A stretch of 61,500 nucleotides of DNA from Phormidium ambiguum IAM M-71 (GCF_001904725.1 NZ_MRCE01000034.1:1-61500); one strand, 5' to 3'. Numbered from the stretch's first letter, positions 32,800 through 41,988 are shown. Translations and numbers: made by a program. The notes: generated by a model from the sequence alone, not told the origin.

Positions 32800-32826
32800 A
32801 ATTCCCCCCTGTTTTTGGGGGGAATT
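32800..32826 (+). terminator. Hairpin terminator after pdhC
   Basis: Ten-base perfect arms AATTCCCCCC / GGGGGGAATT with loop TGTTTTT, 9 bp after the stop. The T-run falls in the loop and CGATTTTAAGTTTT follows. Confidence 0.75.
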
Positions 32827-33136
32827 CGATTTTAAGTTTTACTTTCTATAAAGAGTTAGAAAATGATGAATTCGATCGCACTATCAGAAGTAAGAGAAAC
32901 AGAGCGATCGCACCAACTAACTACTTTTGAAAGGAATCTCTATAATGGTATTCTCAAGCTTGGAAGATATAGCTTTACAGTTCTGTCTTGCGAATCGCTG
33001 CCTTCATTATTCCGCAGAAAAGGTGTCTCAACCCACTGAAGCCTAAGCTTTCTGGCTCTCATTGGATGGTCAACTCCAACGCAGGAAGGGCACCTTAAAA
33101 ATCGTTCTGTACTGTTAGTGGAAGAGTGGCTTGCGG
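32827..33136. other. Intergenic region before the KaiC-like operon
   Basis: A 310-bp gap, AT-rich at first and more GC-rich over its last 100 bp, like the operon that follows. No ORF, RNA or clear inverted repeat is seen. It presumably carries the operon promoter. Confidence 0.5.
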
Positions 33137-34573
33137 ATGTCTAATCGTTTATCCACAGGAATTGCGGGACTAAATGAAGTTCTTTGCGGTGGTTATGTTC
33201 CCGGTCGTGCTTACCTGGTACGCGGGGGACCCGGTACTGGTAAAACAACTTTGGGACTGCACTTTTTAGCGTCAGGAACCGCCAACGGCGAATCCGTTTT
33301 GTTCATTACCTTGGCAGAAACGGTTGCCCAACTCCGAAGAACGGCTGAAGGATTGAAGTTTAACACTGAGGGCATCACCTTTCTTGACCTTAGCCCCACT
33401 TCCGAGTTTTTTGCTCAGGTACAGACCTACGATATTTTCTCACCTGCTGAAGTCGAGCGCGAACCAACAACCCAGCGCATTGTCGAACAAGTCGAAATCC
33501 TGAAGCCGCAGCGGATTTTCATTGACTCGATGACGCAGTTTCGCTACCTGGCGACCGATACCTTCCAGTTTCGCAAGCAAGTTCTGTCGTTTCTGCGATT
33601 TTTGACAGAGCAAGACATCACAGTTTTGTTTACCTCAGAACATAGCGTCGAAGCGCCCGACGACGATCTTCAGTTCATGAGTGATGGAGTACTGAATTTA
33701 GACTTTGATCGGGGCGATCGCACCCTATCGATTTGCAAGTTTCGCGGGAGTAGTTTTCGGGATGGCGACCACAGTTTCCGCCTCACCAGTGACGGAATAC
33801 AGCTGTTTCCCAAATTGATTCCCCAAGTATCGGAACAACTGCTGACGACAGAAGCAATTTCCTCTGGGATTCCAGAAATTGACGAACTGCTGCATGGTGG
33901 CATTGAGCGCAGCACGATCACGATCGTCAGTGGACCGAGCGGCATAGGAAAAAGTACGCTGGGGCTTCAGTTTATGAAAGAAGCAGCCGGACGGGGAGAG
34001 CGATCGGTAATTTACAGCTTTGAGGAAAATAAGGAAACGCTCCTGCATCGCGCTCAAGGAGTCAACGTTCCGGTTTATGCGATGCAGGAGCGCGGCACCC
34101 TCTCGATCGTGCAAATCGAACCACTCCACTACACCCCAGATGAATTTGCCAACCTCGTGCGCCAGGAAGTAGAGCAACAGCAGGCGCGGATTGTCATGAT
34201 TGATAGTGTATCTGGCTATAAACTCTCAGTTCGGGGCGAAGACTTAACGCCTCACCTCCATGCCCTTTGTAAGTATCTGCAAAATATGGGAGTTGCAGTC
34301 TTGCTGATTAACGAGGTAGAAACGATTACGGGAGAATTTCGGGCAACCGAAATTGGCATTAGCTATTTGGCAGACACCATTATCTTTCTGCGTTACCTGG
34401 AAATACGCGGCGAACTGCGACGAGCGATCGGCGTGCTCAAAAAGCGCATGAGCGATTTTGAAAAAAACCTGCGCGAATTTCAAATCACTCGCTACGGAAT
34501 TAAAGTTGGCACTCCGCTCAAGCAACTTCGAGGTATCTTAACGGGTGTCCCCGAATTGCTGGAAGGTGAGTAA
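33137..34573 (+). CDS. KaiC-like double RecA-domain ATPase
   Basis: A 478-residue protein with two tandem KaiC/RecA domains. Walker A motifs are GGPGTGKTT (residues 30-38) and, near residue 268, SGPSGIGKST. Catalytic-carboxylate regions read TLAET in the first domain (one Glu of KaiC's pair replaced by Ala) and SFEEN in the second (both present). In the C-terminal segment, the position equivalent to the KaiC phosphosite S431 appears to be Ser and that of T432 is Tyr, by eye alignment. No kaiA or kaiB is nearby. It is followed after 3 bp by a histidine kinase, so the likely role is signalling with that kinase rather than the core clock. I chose ATG 33137 over TTG 33131. Confidence 0.88.
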   Translation: MSNRLSTGIAGLNEVLCGGYVPGRAYLVRGGPGTGKTTLGLHFLASGTANGESVLFITLAETVAQLRRTAEGLKFNTEGITFLDLSPTSEFFAQVQTYDIFSPAEVEREPTTQRIVEQVEILKPQRIFIDSMTQFRYLATDTFQFRKQVLSFLRFLTEQDITVLFTSEHSVEAPDDDLQFMSDGVLNLDFDRGDRTLSICKFRGSSFRDGDHSFRLTSDGIQLFPKLIPQVSEQLLTTEAISSGIPEIDELLHGGIERSTITIVSGPSGIGKSTLGLQFMKEAAGRGERSVIYSFEENKETLLHRAQGVNVPVYAMQERGTLSIVQIEPLHYTPDEFANLVRQEVEQQQARIVMIDSVSGYKLSVRGEDLTPHLHALCKYLQNMGVAVLLINEVETITGEFRATEIGISYLADTIIFLRYLEIRGELRRAIGVLKKRMSDFEKNLREFQITRYGIKVGTPLKQLRGILTGVPELLEGE

Positions 34574-34576
34574 GCG

Positions 34577-35665
34577 ATGAACCGAATTTTGATCTTGGTT
34601 GAGCAAAAGGAAAATCGCCGCCTCCTGGCAGAGTGGCTTGGACAATATTACGATGTCGTGGTCGGAGAATCTGTGGTACAGGCAAGGAATGCCGTTCCAC
34701 TGCTAAACGAACCGTTTGACCTGTGCATTGTCGATGGGCCTGCCTTACACCACTTATGGGAATGGGCACAGGCAAGAAAACAGGTAGAGCAGCCTGTATT
34801 TTTGCCCGTCTTGCTGATTACACTTCGCACGGATGTCAAACTGTTAACGCGACATCTCTGGCAAACGGTCGATGAACTGATTAGCAAACCGATCGAAAAG
34901 TTAGAGTTACAAGCACGGGTGGAAATGCTGTTGCGATCGCGGCGGCTTTCCCTTGAGCTTCAAGCTGCACTGGAGCAAGAACGCGAACTCAAAGAACTAA
35001 AAACTCGTTTCGTCTCAATGGTTTCTCATGAATTTCGCAATCCGCTCAATATCATTTTTGGATTTACTCGCCTGTTAGAGCAGCGCGACTTGCCACCCGA
35101 ACGGCGAGCCGATTTTTCCCAACGGATTCTCAAAGCGGTTAAATCCATGACGGCTTTACTCGATGATGTTTTGGCGTTTGGCAAAGTGGAAGCGAGTGTA
35201 TTGACTGGTAATGCTGCGCTGATAGCGATCGGGCCGTTCTGCCACAATTTGGTTGAAGAAATTAAAGTCGGCATCGGAAGCAATCACACAATTGAGATCG
35301 ACTGTGAAGAAGAATGCTTTACGGCTTGCATTAATGAAGCATTACTACGACAGATCCTGACGAATCTACTCTCCAACGCGATTAAATATTCAGCCCCCCA
35401 CAGTACCGTTCGGCTTAAATTGCAGTGTCAACCAGGGGTGGCAATCTTTCAAGTGCAGGATGAGGGCATTGGCATTTCTCCAACCGATCTAGCCCGGTTG
35501 TTTGAATCTTTCTACCGTGCCAGCAATGTTGGAAATATTCCGGGAACTGGCTTAGGGTTGGCAATTGTGAAACAGGTGATTGAGCAAGCGGGTGGAACGA
35601 TCGCAGTCACTAGTGAGGTAAATGTGGGAACAACGTTCACCGTAACTTTGCCGATCGACCAATAA
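34577..35665 (+). CDS. Histidine kinase with N-terminal receiver-like domain
   Basis: A 362-residue soluble kinase. Residues 1-120 form a receiver-like domain with Asp53 in LCIVDGPA and a Lys in ISKPIEK, but the usual acidic pair is reduced to VEQKE. A coiled coil leads to the H box (SMVSHEFRNPLNI), then the N box (LLSNAIKYS), DEGIGI and GTGLGLAIVKQ. No transmembrane segment is present. The start lies 3 nt after the stop of the KaiC-like gene, so they are one operon. The KaiC-like ATPase is the presumed input or partner. No cognate output gene is adjacent. Confidence 0.9.
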   Translation: MNRILILVEQKENRRLLAEWLGQYYDVVVGESVVQARNAVPLLNEPFDLCIVDGPALHHLWEWAQARKQVEQPVFLPVLLITLRTDVKLLTRHLWQTVDELISKPIEKLELQARVEMLLRSRRLSLELQAALEQERELKELKTRFVSMVSHEFRNPLNIIFGFTRLLEQRDLPPERRADFSQRILKAVKSMTALLDDVLAFGKVEASVLTGNAALIAIGPFCHNLVEEIKVGIGSNHTIEIDCEEECFTACINEALLRQILTNLLSNAIKYSAPHSTVRLKLQCQPGVAIFQVQDEGIGISPTDLARLFESFYRASNVGNIPGTGLGLAIVKQVIEQAGGTIAVTSEVNVGTTFTVTLPIDQ

Positions 35666-35880
35666 TTAAGCTTTTTCAGCAGATCGCTAAAAGTTTATCT
35701 TGAATAAGAAAGTAACCTTTGATAGCGATCGGCGTTTGTAGGTATAGGTCAATAAAGTAAAAATTAAATTTTCCGATCGCCTCAAGTACGGGAGAGCCAT
35801 CCTAGAAAATTTCCTGAACTCTGGAATCTGACAGTCATCAAGTGTAGCCCTAGTCTGTTTACAGCCCCAATCCAGGTTTC

Positions 35881-36852
35881 ATGATTCGAGCAACAGTTAA
35901 AGATATATGGCTTTGTGTATTTTTTTTGTCTTTACTGACTACTGGTTGCACGAGCAACAATCCCAGCAACAGGGCAGACAATCAAAACAGCCAGACCAAT
36001 GCACTAGAAATGGTTGCATCATCCGATGCGAATAACGAATTACGCAATCAAATTGAACAAATCTCTCATACGGCTCAAGGGCAGGTTGGGGTTACAGCCA
36101 CAGTATTAGAAACCGGGGAGACAGTTACTTTGAATGGAGATCGGCAATTTCCAATGCAAAGTGTTTACAAGTTTCCCATCGGTATGGCTGTATTGGCTCA
36201 AGTCGATCGAGGAAAGTTGAGCCTAGATCGGCGGGTTCGTGTTAAAGCAAGCGATTTCGTCTCAGACCTCCAGCACAGCCCGATTCGAGACAAGTATCCG
36301 CAAGGGGTGGAACTGAGTTTAGCTGAACTGCTGAAGTACATGGTATCTGAAAGTGACGGGACAGCTTGTGATGTCCTGTTGGAGCTAGTTGGTGGAGCGG
36401 AGGTGGTGACTCAGTATTTGCGTAATCTGGGTGTAAATGGCATTGTTGTAGCCAATACGGAAAAAGAAATTGGTCAGGATAAAGCTGTGCAATATCGTAA
36501 CTATGCCACACCTGATGCCGCAGTCGCCTTATTGCGTGCCTTGTATGAAGGGAAAGGGCTTTCAAAATCTAGCCAAGCGTTGTTGCTACGGTTGATGACC
36601 GAGACACCTACAGGTCTACGACGCATTAAGGGATTGTTACCTGATGGGACAGTGGTAGCGCACAAAACTGGTACATCGCGTACTGTTGATGGAGTTACAG
36701 CTGCGACAAATGATGTGGGACTTGTGACGCTACGGAATGGACAGCATTTAGCGATCGCAGTTTTTGTTTCAGATTCAAAGGCTAACGACACGATACGCGA
36801 ACAAGTGATAGCAAAGGTTGCGCGAGCAGCATGGGATAAATGGAGCAAATAG
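35881..36852 (+). CDS. Class A beta-lactamase-family lipoprotein (subclass A2-like)
   Basis: A 323-residue protein with a lipobox (LLTTGC, Cys23). It carries the active-site motifs Ser94-Val-Tyr-Lys97 (SxxK), Ser158-Asp-Gly160 (usually SDN) and Lys262-Thr-Gly264 (KTG). The omega-loop region VANTEKEIGQDKAVQYRNYA resembles subclass A2 enzymes such as PER and CfxA, with the general-base Glu likely at 194. SDG in place of SDN is also seen in A2 members. It should be a membrane-anchored periplasmic beta-lactam hydrolase; actual resistance is not demonstrable here. It is a single gene, 215 bp after the kinase. Confidence 0.88.
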   Translation: MIRATVKDIWLCVFFLSLLTTGCTSNNPSNRADNQNSQTNALEMVASSDANNELRNQIEQISHTAQGQVGVTATVLETGETVTLNGDRQFPMQSVYKFPIGMAVLAQVDRGKLSLDRRVRVKASDFVSDLQHSPIRDKYPQGVELSLAELLKYMVSESDGTACDVLLELVGGAEVVTQYLRNLGVNGIVVANTEKEIGQDKAVQYRNYATPDAAVALLRALYEGKGLSKSSQALLLRLMTETPTGLRRIKGLLPDGTVVAHKTGTSRTVDGVTAATNDVGLVTLRNGQHLAIAVFVSDSKANDTIREQVIAKVARAAWDKWSK

Positions 36853-37017
36853 CAACACTTTTTCTTACCTGTGAAGCGGTAATTTCTGAAGCGTGTTTTT
36901 TATTGCGGCGGACTTATGGCGGACAAGATGCAATTATGTCAATGCTAGAAGTTGGATTTTCTGATGAAAGATGAGAGCGATCCCGTGTTTAGCAGAATCG
37001 CTCAGGCAACAAATTAA

Positions 37018-39411
37018 TTAAACTGGTTGAGCAATGTTGTTTACTACATAGTTAGCAACTGCTTTACCTGTAATTACAGCATCCTCGATCGCTTCTCGCA
37101 CATGAACGCCAGCATACAAACGACTAATAGCATCTTCAAATCCAGCTTGATTAAAGCTACTAAAAGAACGAGTTGTACCAATTAACTCTTGAGAAACAGC
37201 GGTAAATGCGTAATTATCACCAAAAAAGCTGGTCATTACTTCACCAAAAGCACCGCCAAAAGTTGAGTGACCGGAGATAAAATCAGGGAAAGGCGGAGTT
37301 GGCAAAAGTGACTCCCAATCTCGATCGGAAGTTGTATCAGCACGATCGTCTGTTTCCGTTAATGGGGCGACAAACTCCCCAGTAACAGGATCGTTCCAAC
37401 CTGCGATCGCATCATTTGGTCTAGGCTGATTATGAGTGTACTTAGCATCCCAAGCAGTAATTGCCGAATCAGCCAATGCTAAACTGAGTTTCAAAAACAA
37501 ACGTGCATTGTCAGAAATTGTATAACCCTCGCGCACAGATGCTTCTTGAGCAATTTGAATTAACTGTCCGTAAGGTCTAAAAGTGTCAGGACGATCGTAA
37601 GCCCAGAAAAACGTCAATTCTGTTTGGTCAGCGGTACGCTGTGTAGTTGTGGTCGCCGTATTTTCCTTACCCCCGAAAAGTCGGACTTCTTCGATCTCCT
37701 GTGCATAAAGGTCGCTTTTATACACGCCGTCGAAAGTAGGTGCAAAGGTATCGCTATCAGGAACAGCGAAGGGAACAGCATCTTCACCATATCCCGCACC
37801 AACAGCATACTTATTCGGCGAATCAACTTGCCAAACATAGTCGCCTACATTAGAAGCATAAGCATAACCCAAATCTGGATCGTCTACACTCATCGCCGTT
37901 GCTTGGGGAGAAATCATCACCGCTTCGGCAATAGAACGTCCAAAATTTGCTCCAGTGGTTTTTTCCAATGCAGTACCAGAAGCTTCAGCCAGAGAACGTT
38001 CCAGTTGCGCGTTAATTTGAGCCACTTCTGTTGGGTACAACAAACTGAGTACGTAATGTGCCGCCCCAGCGACAGCAGCTTCTTTTGATGCGTTTAGGGG
38101 TGCAGTTTGATCTACCAAGTAAGGTTTGTGAGTTTTTTCAAAGGCGTTCACCGTATCATAAATCGCTGCACTCAGCAAAGCCGCAGCGCGTGTACCTTCT
38201 GGGGGCGCTGAACCTACAGGATCTCCTGATTCGGGGTCTTCTTGCACAGCATTTAAGAAAGTAGACATCCAATCAATTACCACATCTGTTCCCGGTGCAG
38301 AAACGAACTGGCTAACTGTTTTATTTCCGCTACTTTGGGATAATGGATCGACTTCTGCGAGCAGGTGATATCCGCCCGGTGAAACAACGGAAGTTAGGTT
38401 TTGATAGGGAATTTCAAAAGTAGTTGATTGTCCGGGTAGCAAGTTAACATTTTGCGTAACTTTTGCCAGCAAACCATCATTTTTTAAGTCTTCTTGTCCG
38501 TCAACTAAGGTGGTGGGAGTTGCGCGATCGATCGTTTCATCCGTAGAAATAACCAAGTTCACTGTTACAGGACGATTAACAGTATTCATTCCTTGATTAG
38601 TAACAGTAACTCTCGCTATCCCAGAATCACCAAAATCAATAGTATCGGGCAAATCAATACTTTCAAATCCAACCTGTAATACATCTTCGATTCCTTGATA
38701 TTTAATTTGCTGGACTAGGAAATCGGAACTATCACTAAAACCAAATTGATTAGTAGGTTGAGTTCCATTGGGACTATCATAAGGTCTAGCCTCAAACCGC
38801 AATTCATCAAAGTTACCAGTTACTTTAAATTTGAAATCGCCCCCCACCCCATCATCAGCCGTAAATCTGACACCCAATTGAGAATTATTAATTGAAGCCT
38901 GGTTACTGCTTTGGGTGGTTTCATTGACCATCCGTAATCCAGTAATATCAACTTCTTGTCCATTTTTAAACGCTCGCAAATAACCAACTTCATTACCCCA
39001 TTTTTCCGCAGTTTTAGGAGTAAAGGAACTTAAATCAATAAATGCACTAGTAATACTTTTGTTGGGTGTCCATTTATAGGTTAATTTTTGGGATTCCCCA
39101 GTATTCGGATTATAGTTAATTTCGGCTCTAATTTTGCTGGAGTCAGTGTACCAACCTGCATAAGAAGCGGCAACACCCATGCCATTTGTATGACCAAAAG
39201 TTTGCCAACTATTGTTATCAAGAGTCAAGTTGCTTAAAGGAGTTGGATCGAAATAATTAGTTTTTAAGCCATTGAAATCATTACTAAATATTTCAATTCC
39301 TTGGTTTTGTGCTGCTGTCAACCATTCAGTTTTAAAAGCAGTTAATCCTGTAGCATCATTTGTGTAAGCAAAATTCCGCCCTAAAGTACCAAAAACACTA
39401 GGGTTAGCCAT
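37018..39411 (-). CDS. Vanadium-dependent haloperoxidase-like protein with CARDB-like domain
   Basis: A 797-residue protein with a complex N-terminus and a C-terminal phosphatase/haloperoxidase domain. Residues 1-250 are a beta-sandwich-like region; residues 250-370 look like a CARDB/adhesion repeat (DFGDSGIARVTVTNQGMNTV). The rest has the vanadate-binding motifs: a Lys/Arg in AKYTHNQPRP, FISGHSTF and SRLYAGVHVREA. This is the PAP2/vanadium haloperoxidase pattern. There is no classical signal peptide; export by a type I-like route or an intracellular location are both possible. GGAAG precedes the ATG. Halide specificity cannot be read from the sequence. Confidence 0.88.
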   Translation of the reverse strand: MANPSVFGTLGRNFAYTNDATGLTAFKTEWLTAAQNQGIEIFSNDFNGLKTNYFDPTPLSNLTLDNNSWQTFGHTNGMGVAASYAGWYTDSSKIRAEINYNPNTGESQKLTYKWTPNKSITSAFIDLSSFTPKTAEKWGNEVGYLRAFKNGQEVDITGLRMVNETTQSSNQASINNSQLGVRFTADDGVGGDFKFKVTGNFDELRFEARPYDSPNGTQPTNQFGFSDSSDFLVQQIKYQGIEDVLQVGFESIDLPDTIDFGDSGIARVTVTNQGMNTVNRPVTVNLVISTDETIDRATPTTLVDGQEDLKNDGLLAKVTQNVNLLPGQSTTFEIPYQNLTSVVSPGGYHLLAEVDPLSQSSGNKTVSQFVSAPGTDVVIDWMSTFLNAVQEDPESGDPVGSAPPEGTRAAALLSAAIYDTVNAFEKTHKPYLVDQTAPLNASKEAAVAGAAHYVLSLLYPTEVAQINAQLERSLAEASGTALEKTTGANFGRSIAEAVMISPQATAMSVDDPDLGYAYASNVGDYVWQVDSPNKYAVGAGYGEDAVPFAVPDSDTFAPTFDGVYKSDLYAQEIEEVRLFGGKENTATTTTQRTADQTELTFFWAYDRPDTFRPYGQLIQIAQEASVREGYTISDNARLFLKLSLALADSAITAWDAKYTHNQPRPNDAIAGWNDPVTGEFVAPLTETDDRADTTSDRDWESLLPTPPFPDFISGHSTFGGAFGEVMTSFFGDNYAFTAVSQELIGTTRSFSSFNQAGFEDAISRLYAGVHVREAIEDAVITGKAVANYVVNNIAQPV

Positions 39412-39608
39412 GTTTCTTCCTTTTGAGTATTTAATGATGGAAAATTAACGAAGAGAAACTAAGAACTAGCGGATTTACTTCTATTTAATCCACAGTTCCT
39501 TATGTGTTGTAATTTGTGATTTGGAGATGCCTACGCATTTTTATCTGTTGTAGAGAAGTTAGATCCGGAAAGTTTTATACCTAAATTTTCTGATAAATAT
39601 TTATTTAC

Positions 39609-39634
39609 AAAAAAAGAGTGCAAGCTTGCACTCT
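39609..39634 (-). terminator. Rho-independent terminator of the sugar transporter gene
   Basis: Perfect 20-bp palindrome AGAGTGCAAGCTTGCACTCT followed on the minus strand by a run of six further T residues. It lies 51 bp past the transporter stop. Confidence 0.88.
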
Positions 39635-39684
39635 AAAGCTGTATTATGTTAAATTTATGGCAAAATAGGACGTTTAGAAAATTA

Positions 39685-41085
39685 TTACATCTCCTCTAAT
39701 TGTTTGCCTTTGGTTTCTTTAATTAACAGGAAAACAAAGAAGAAAGAAATTGCTGCGGAAATGGTATAAAGACCATAAGCAGCACCTAAGCCGAAATTTT
39801 TCAAAATCACTGGGAATGTTGTAGAAACAATGAAATTAGCAATCCATTGCATTGCAGCCGCTACAGAAAGTGCAGCTGCACGAATTCTATTATTAAAGAT
39901 TTCTCCTAACAAAACCCAAACAATCGGTCCCCAAGAAAAACCAAAAGAAAATACATAAAGATTAGCTGCTATTAAAGCAATCAATCCTGAATTTCCGGTT
40001 AAATTGGGATTACCAGCTGCATCTAATGGCGCATTAGCAAAAACTGTTGCCATTGTTCCCAAGGTGAGAAACATTCCGATTGAACCTAACAAAAGTAGGG
40101 GTTTGCGTCCGAATTTATCGACAAATGCGATCGCAATTAAAGTAGTAAGAATGTTAGTCACGCTGGTAATTACTGTAATCCAAAGCGAATCTGCTTCGGA
40201 AAAACCGACGGAGCGCCATAACACACTACTGTAGTAAAAGATGACATTAATTCCGACAAATTGTTGGAAGATAGAAAGTCCAATTCCAATCCAAACGATC
40301 GGCAACAAACCACCACTTCTGCTCACCAGATCGGATAATCTAGGTTTACGTTCCCGCAACACTGTTAGGCGAATCTCACCAACTTTTCTTTCTACGTCTC
40401 CACCTTCGACTTTTGCTAGTACCGTCGCCGCTGCTTCCTCTTTTCCTTGCGCCACCAAAAAACGCGGCGATTCAGGAATCAAAAGTGCGCCAATACCGTA
40501 AAGTAAAGCTGGTGGAATTTCTGTCCAAAACATCCAGCGCCAAGCAGCTATTCCAAACCAAAAAGGTGATTCCGCCGAACCTGCGGCGACTGCAATAAAA
40601 TAATCGCTCAGTAAAGCGATGAAAATCCCTACCACAATTGCTAATTGTTGCAGAGAACCCAATCTTCCCCGTAAATGAGCGGGTGCAACTTCTGCGATGT
40701 AAGCTGGTGCAATTACACTCGCTGCGCCAACTGCTAAACCACCCAACAAACGCCAAAAGCTAAAATCCCAGATTCCAACTGCTATCCCGGAACCAACTGC
40801 ACTGATCAAAAACAGTACAGAAGAGACGATCATGGATTTGACTCTACCGTAGCGATCGGCAAATCGTCCCGCAAAAAAAGCACCCACCGCTGAACCTAAC
40901 AACGCCGAAGAAACCGCAAAACCAATTTCCGTACTGGTAGCATTAAAAGTACTTTGGATTGCTGCAACTGCACCGTTGATCACAGCGGTATCAAATCCAA
41001 ATAGAAAACCTCCGATCGCTGCGACAGTGGAAATTAAAATCACGTAGGAAAGACTCGGCTTACCTACTCTGTTTTTGACAACCAT
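39685..41085 (-). CDS. Sugar porter (MFS) family transporter
   Basis: A 466-residue protein with 12 predicted transmembrane helices. Signatures of the sugar porter family are GGFLFGFDTAVINGA in helix 1, GRFADRYGRVKSM between helices 2 and 3, PESPRFLVAQGK before the central loop, and FVDKFGRKPLLLLG in the second half. The C-terminus KETKGKQLEEM matches the PETKG motif. It is most like proton-coupled xylose/glucose carriers; the substrate is not determined. It stands alone, with a 16-bp-stem hairpin about 75 bp upstream of its start and a strong terminator behind. Confidence 0.94.
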   Translation of the reverse strand: MVVKNRVGKPSLSYVILISTVAAIGGFLFGFDTAVINGAVAAIQSTFNATSTEIGFAVSSALLGSAVGAFFAGRFADRYGRVKSMIVSSVLFLISAVGSGIAVGIWDFSFWRLLGGLAVGAASVIAPAYIAEVAPAHLRGRLGSLQQLAIVVGIFIALLSDYFIAVAAGSAESPFWFGIAAWRWMFWTEIPPALLYGIGALLIPESPRFLVAQGKEEAAATVLAKVEGGDVERKVGEIRLTVLRERKPRLSDLVSRSGGLLPIVWIGIGLSIFQQFVGINVIFYYSSVLWRSVGFSEADSLWITVITSVTNILTTLIAIAFVDKFGRKPLLLLGSIGMFLTLGTMATVFANAPLDAAGNPNLTGNSGLIALIAANLYVFSFGFSWGPIVWVLLGEIFNNRIRAAALSVAAAMQWIANFIVSTTFPVILKNFGLGAAYGLYTISAAISFFFVFLLIKETKGKQLEEM

Positions 41086-41157
41086 ATTTTTTCCCTGTTT
41101 GCATGAGTCTGTTAAATTTTTGATTCCAAGAGAAAAGTTTGGATGCTAATATCCAAG

Positions 41158-41196
41158 TCAAGATTCAAAGAAGCTGTTCACTTCTTTGAATCTTGA
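41158..41196. promoter_or_regulatory. Strong hairpin upstream of the sugar transporter
   Basis: Sixteen-base perfect arms TCAAGATTCAAAGAAG (41158-41173) and CTTCTTTGAATCTTGA (41181-41196) with a 7-nt loop. There is no T-run on either strand. It lies 73 bp upstream of the transporter start and 217 bp past the end of the interrupted HTH gene. It could be a leader hairpin, an operator pair or a fold-back repeat. Confidence 0.6.
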
Positions 41197-41412
41197 CCCT
41201 GCATTCTTCGCTCTCTTACTAAAATTTAATCTGCTAATAAAACCGATGAACTAAATTTTTTTATAACAATACACTTTTAAACAAAAATTAAAATAAATTG
41301 CCCATATTGTCAGGTAAATCACTTCTTTTTTTTCTGTCTTAAGGTAGATTTAAATATCTTTTCTTTGTGTTATCAGTGGCTTTATTATCAAAAAATCTTT
41401 AATCTATTTCCA
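41197..41412. other. Rest of the gap between transporter and interrupted HTH gene
   Basis: AT-rich sequence with no coding frame or RNA recognised. With the hairpin it completes the 327-bp gap. Confidence 0.4.
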
Positions 41413-41811
41413 TCATAATGAAGGTAAAGTTACTTGGCTAGATTGTTTAGTTAAGTTTTGAAGAATAACTTCCAGGCGTTGATCCCAGATTCTTTCTAAA
41501 AATCGCCATATCATATCTTCGTATTGTTTTTTATGCTTTTTCCAATCTCTGCGAATAGTATTTGCTAATCGCTGCATTTCTTCTAAAGTAACGCATTTTT
41601 GAATTTGACAAGCAACTGCATTTTTCCACTTTTCGATCTTCCGATAACTGATAAATTGTCCTCCTTTATCTAATCGATGAACAAAAATTACATAGGGCTA
41701 ATTTTTTACTTTTTTAATCAGCGATTCGGCAATTCCTAAAAATTTAGCAATCTCTCTTCTGCTAATCCGAAATTTTTCGCGGGGTTTGATGCGATCGAAC
41801 AACGCAGTCAT
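41413..41811 (-). pseudogene. HTH protein gene interrupted by an in-frame amber codon
   Basis: Reading from ATG 41811 gives 37 residues with a helix-turn-helix (ISRREIAKFLGIAESLIKKV), then TAG at 41698-41700. The same frame continues for 94 more codons (PYVIFVHRLDKGGQFISYRK, then a basic helical region such as RRDWKKHKKQYEDMIWRFLE) to TGA at 41413. The post-stop part is protein-like and has no start codon of its own after the TAG, so one ancestral gene of about 131 residues is implied. Its family is not recognised. It is divergent from an XRE regulator. Single-base decay, sequencing error or real readthrough are all possible. Confidence 0.65.
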
Positions 41812-41849
41812 ATCTCTGAAAAGTGCTAATAAACTTTCTCTAAATACAC

Positions 41850-41906
41850 TATCCGCTATTTTGGATAATTATTTTGGATAATGTCAATATCCGCGATCTC
41901 GGACAA
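41850..41906. promoter_or_regulatory. Paired 19-bp operator-like sites between divergent HTH genes
   Basis: TATCCGCTATTTTGGATAA (41850-41868) and TATCCGCGATCTCGGACAA (41888-41906) match at 15 of 19 positions and are each near-palindromic (TATCC...GGATA). A further GGATA half-site lies at 41876-41880. Repeats of this form between divergent regulators usually bind one of them; here the XRE protein is the best candidate. Confidence 0.6.
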
Positions 41907-41988
41907 AACATAAAATAGACTAGCCACTGCGTTAGAATGCTGATATTGCCAAAGGATTACAGAATTAAGAGGCTTGTATTTAGTGGTT

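Noticed and set aside
33670-34177. Minus-strand frames opposite the KaiC-like gene
   Set aside because: Antisense shadows of a gene with clear Walker motifs.
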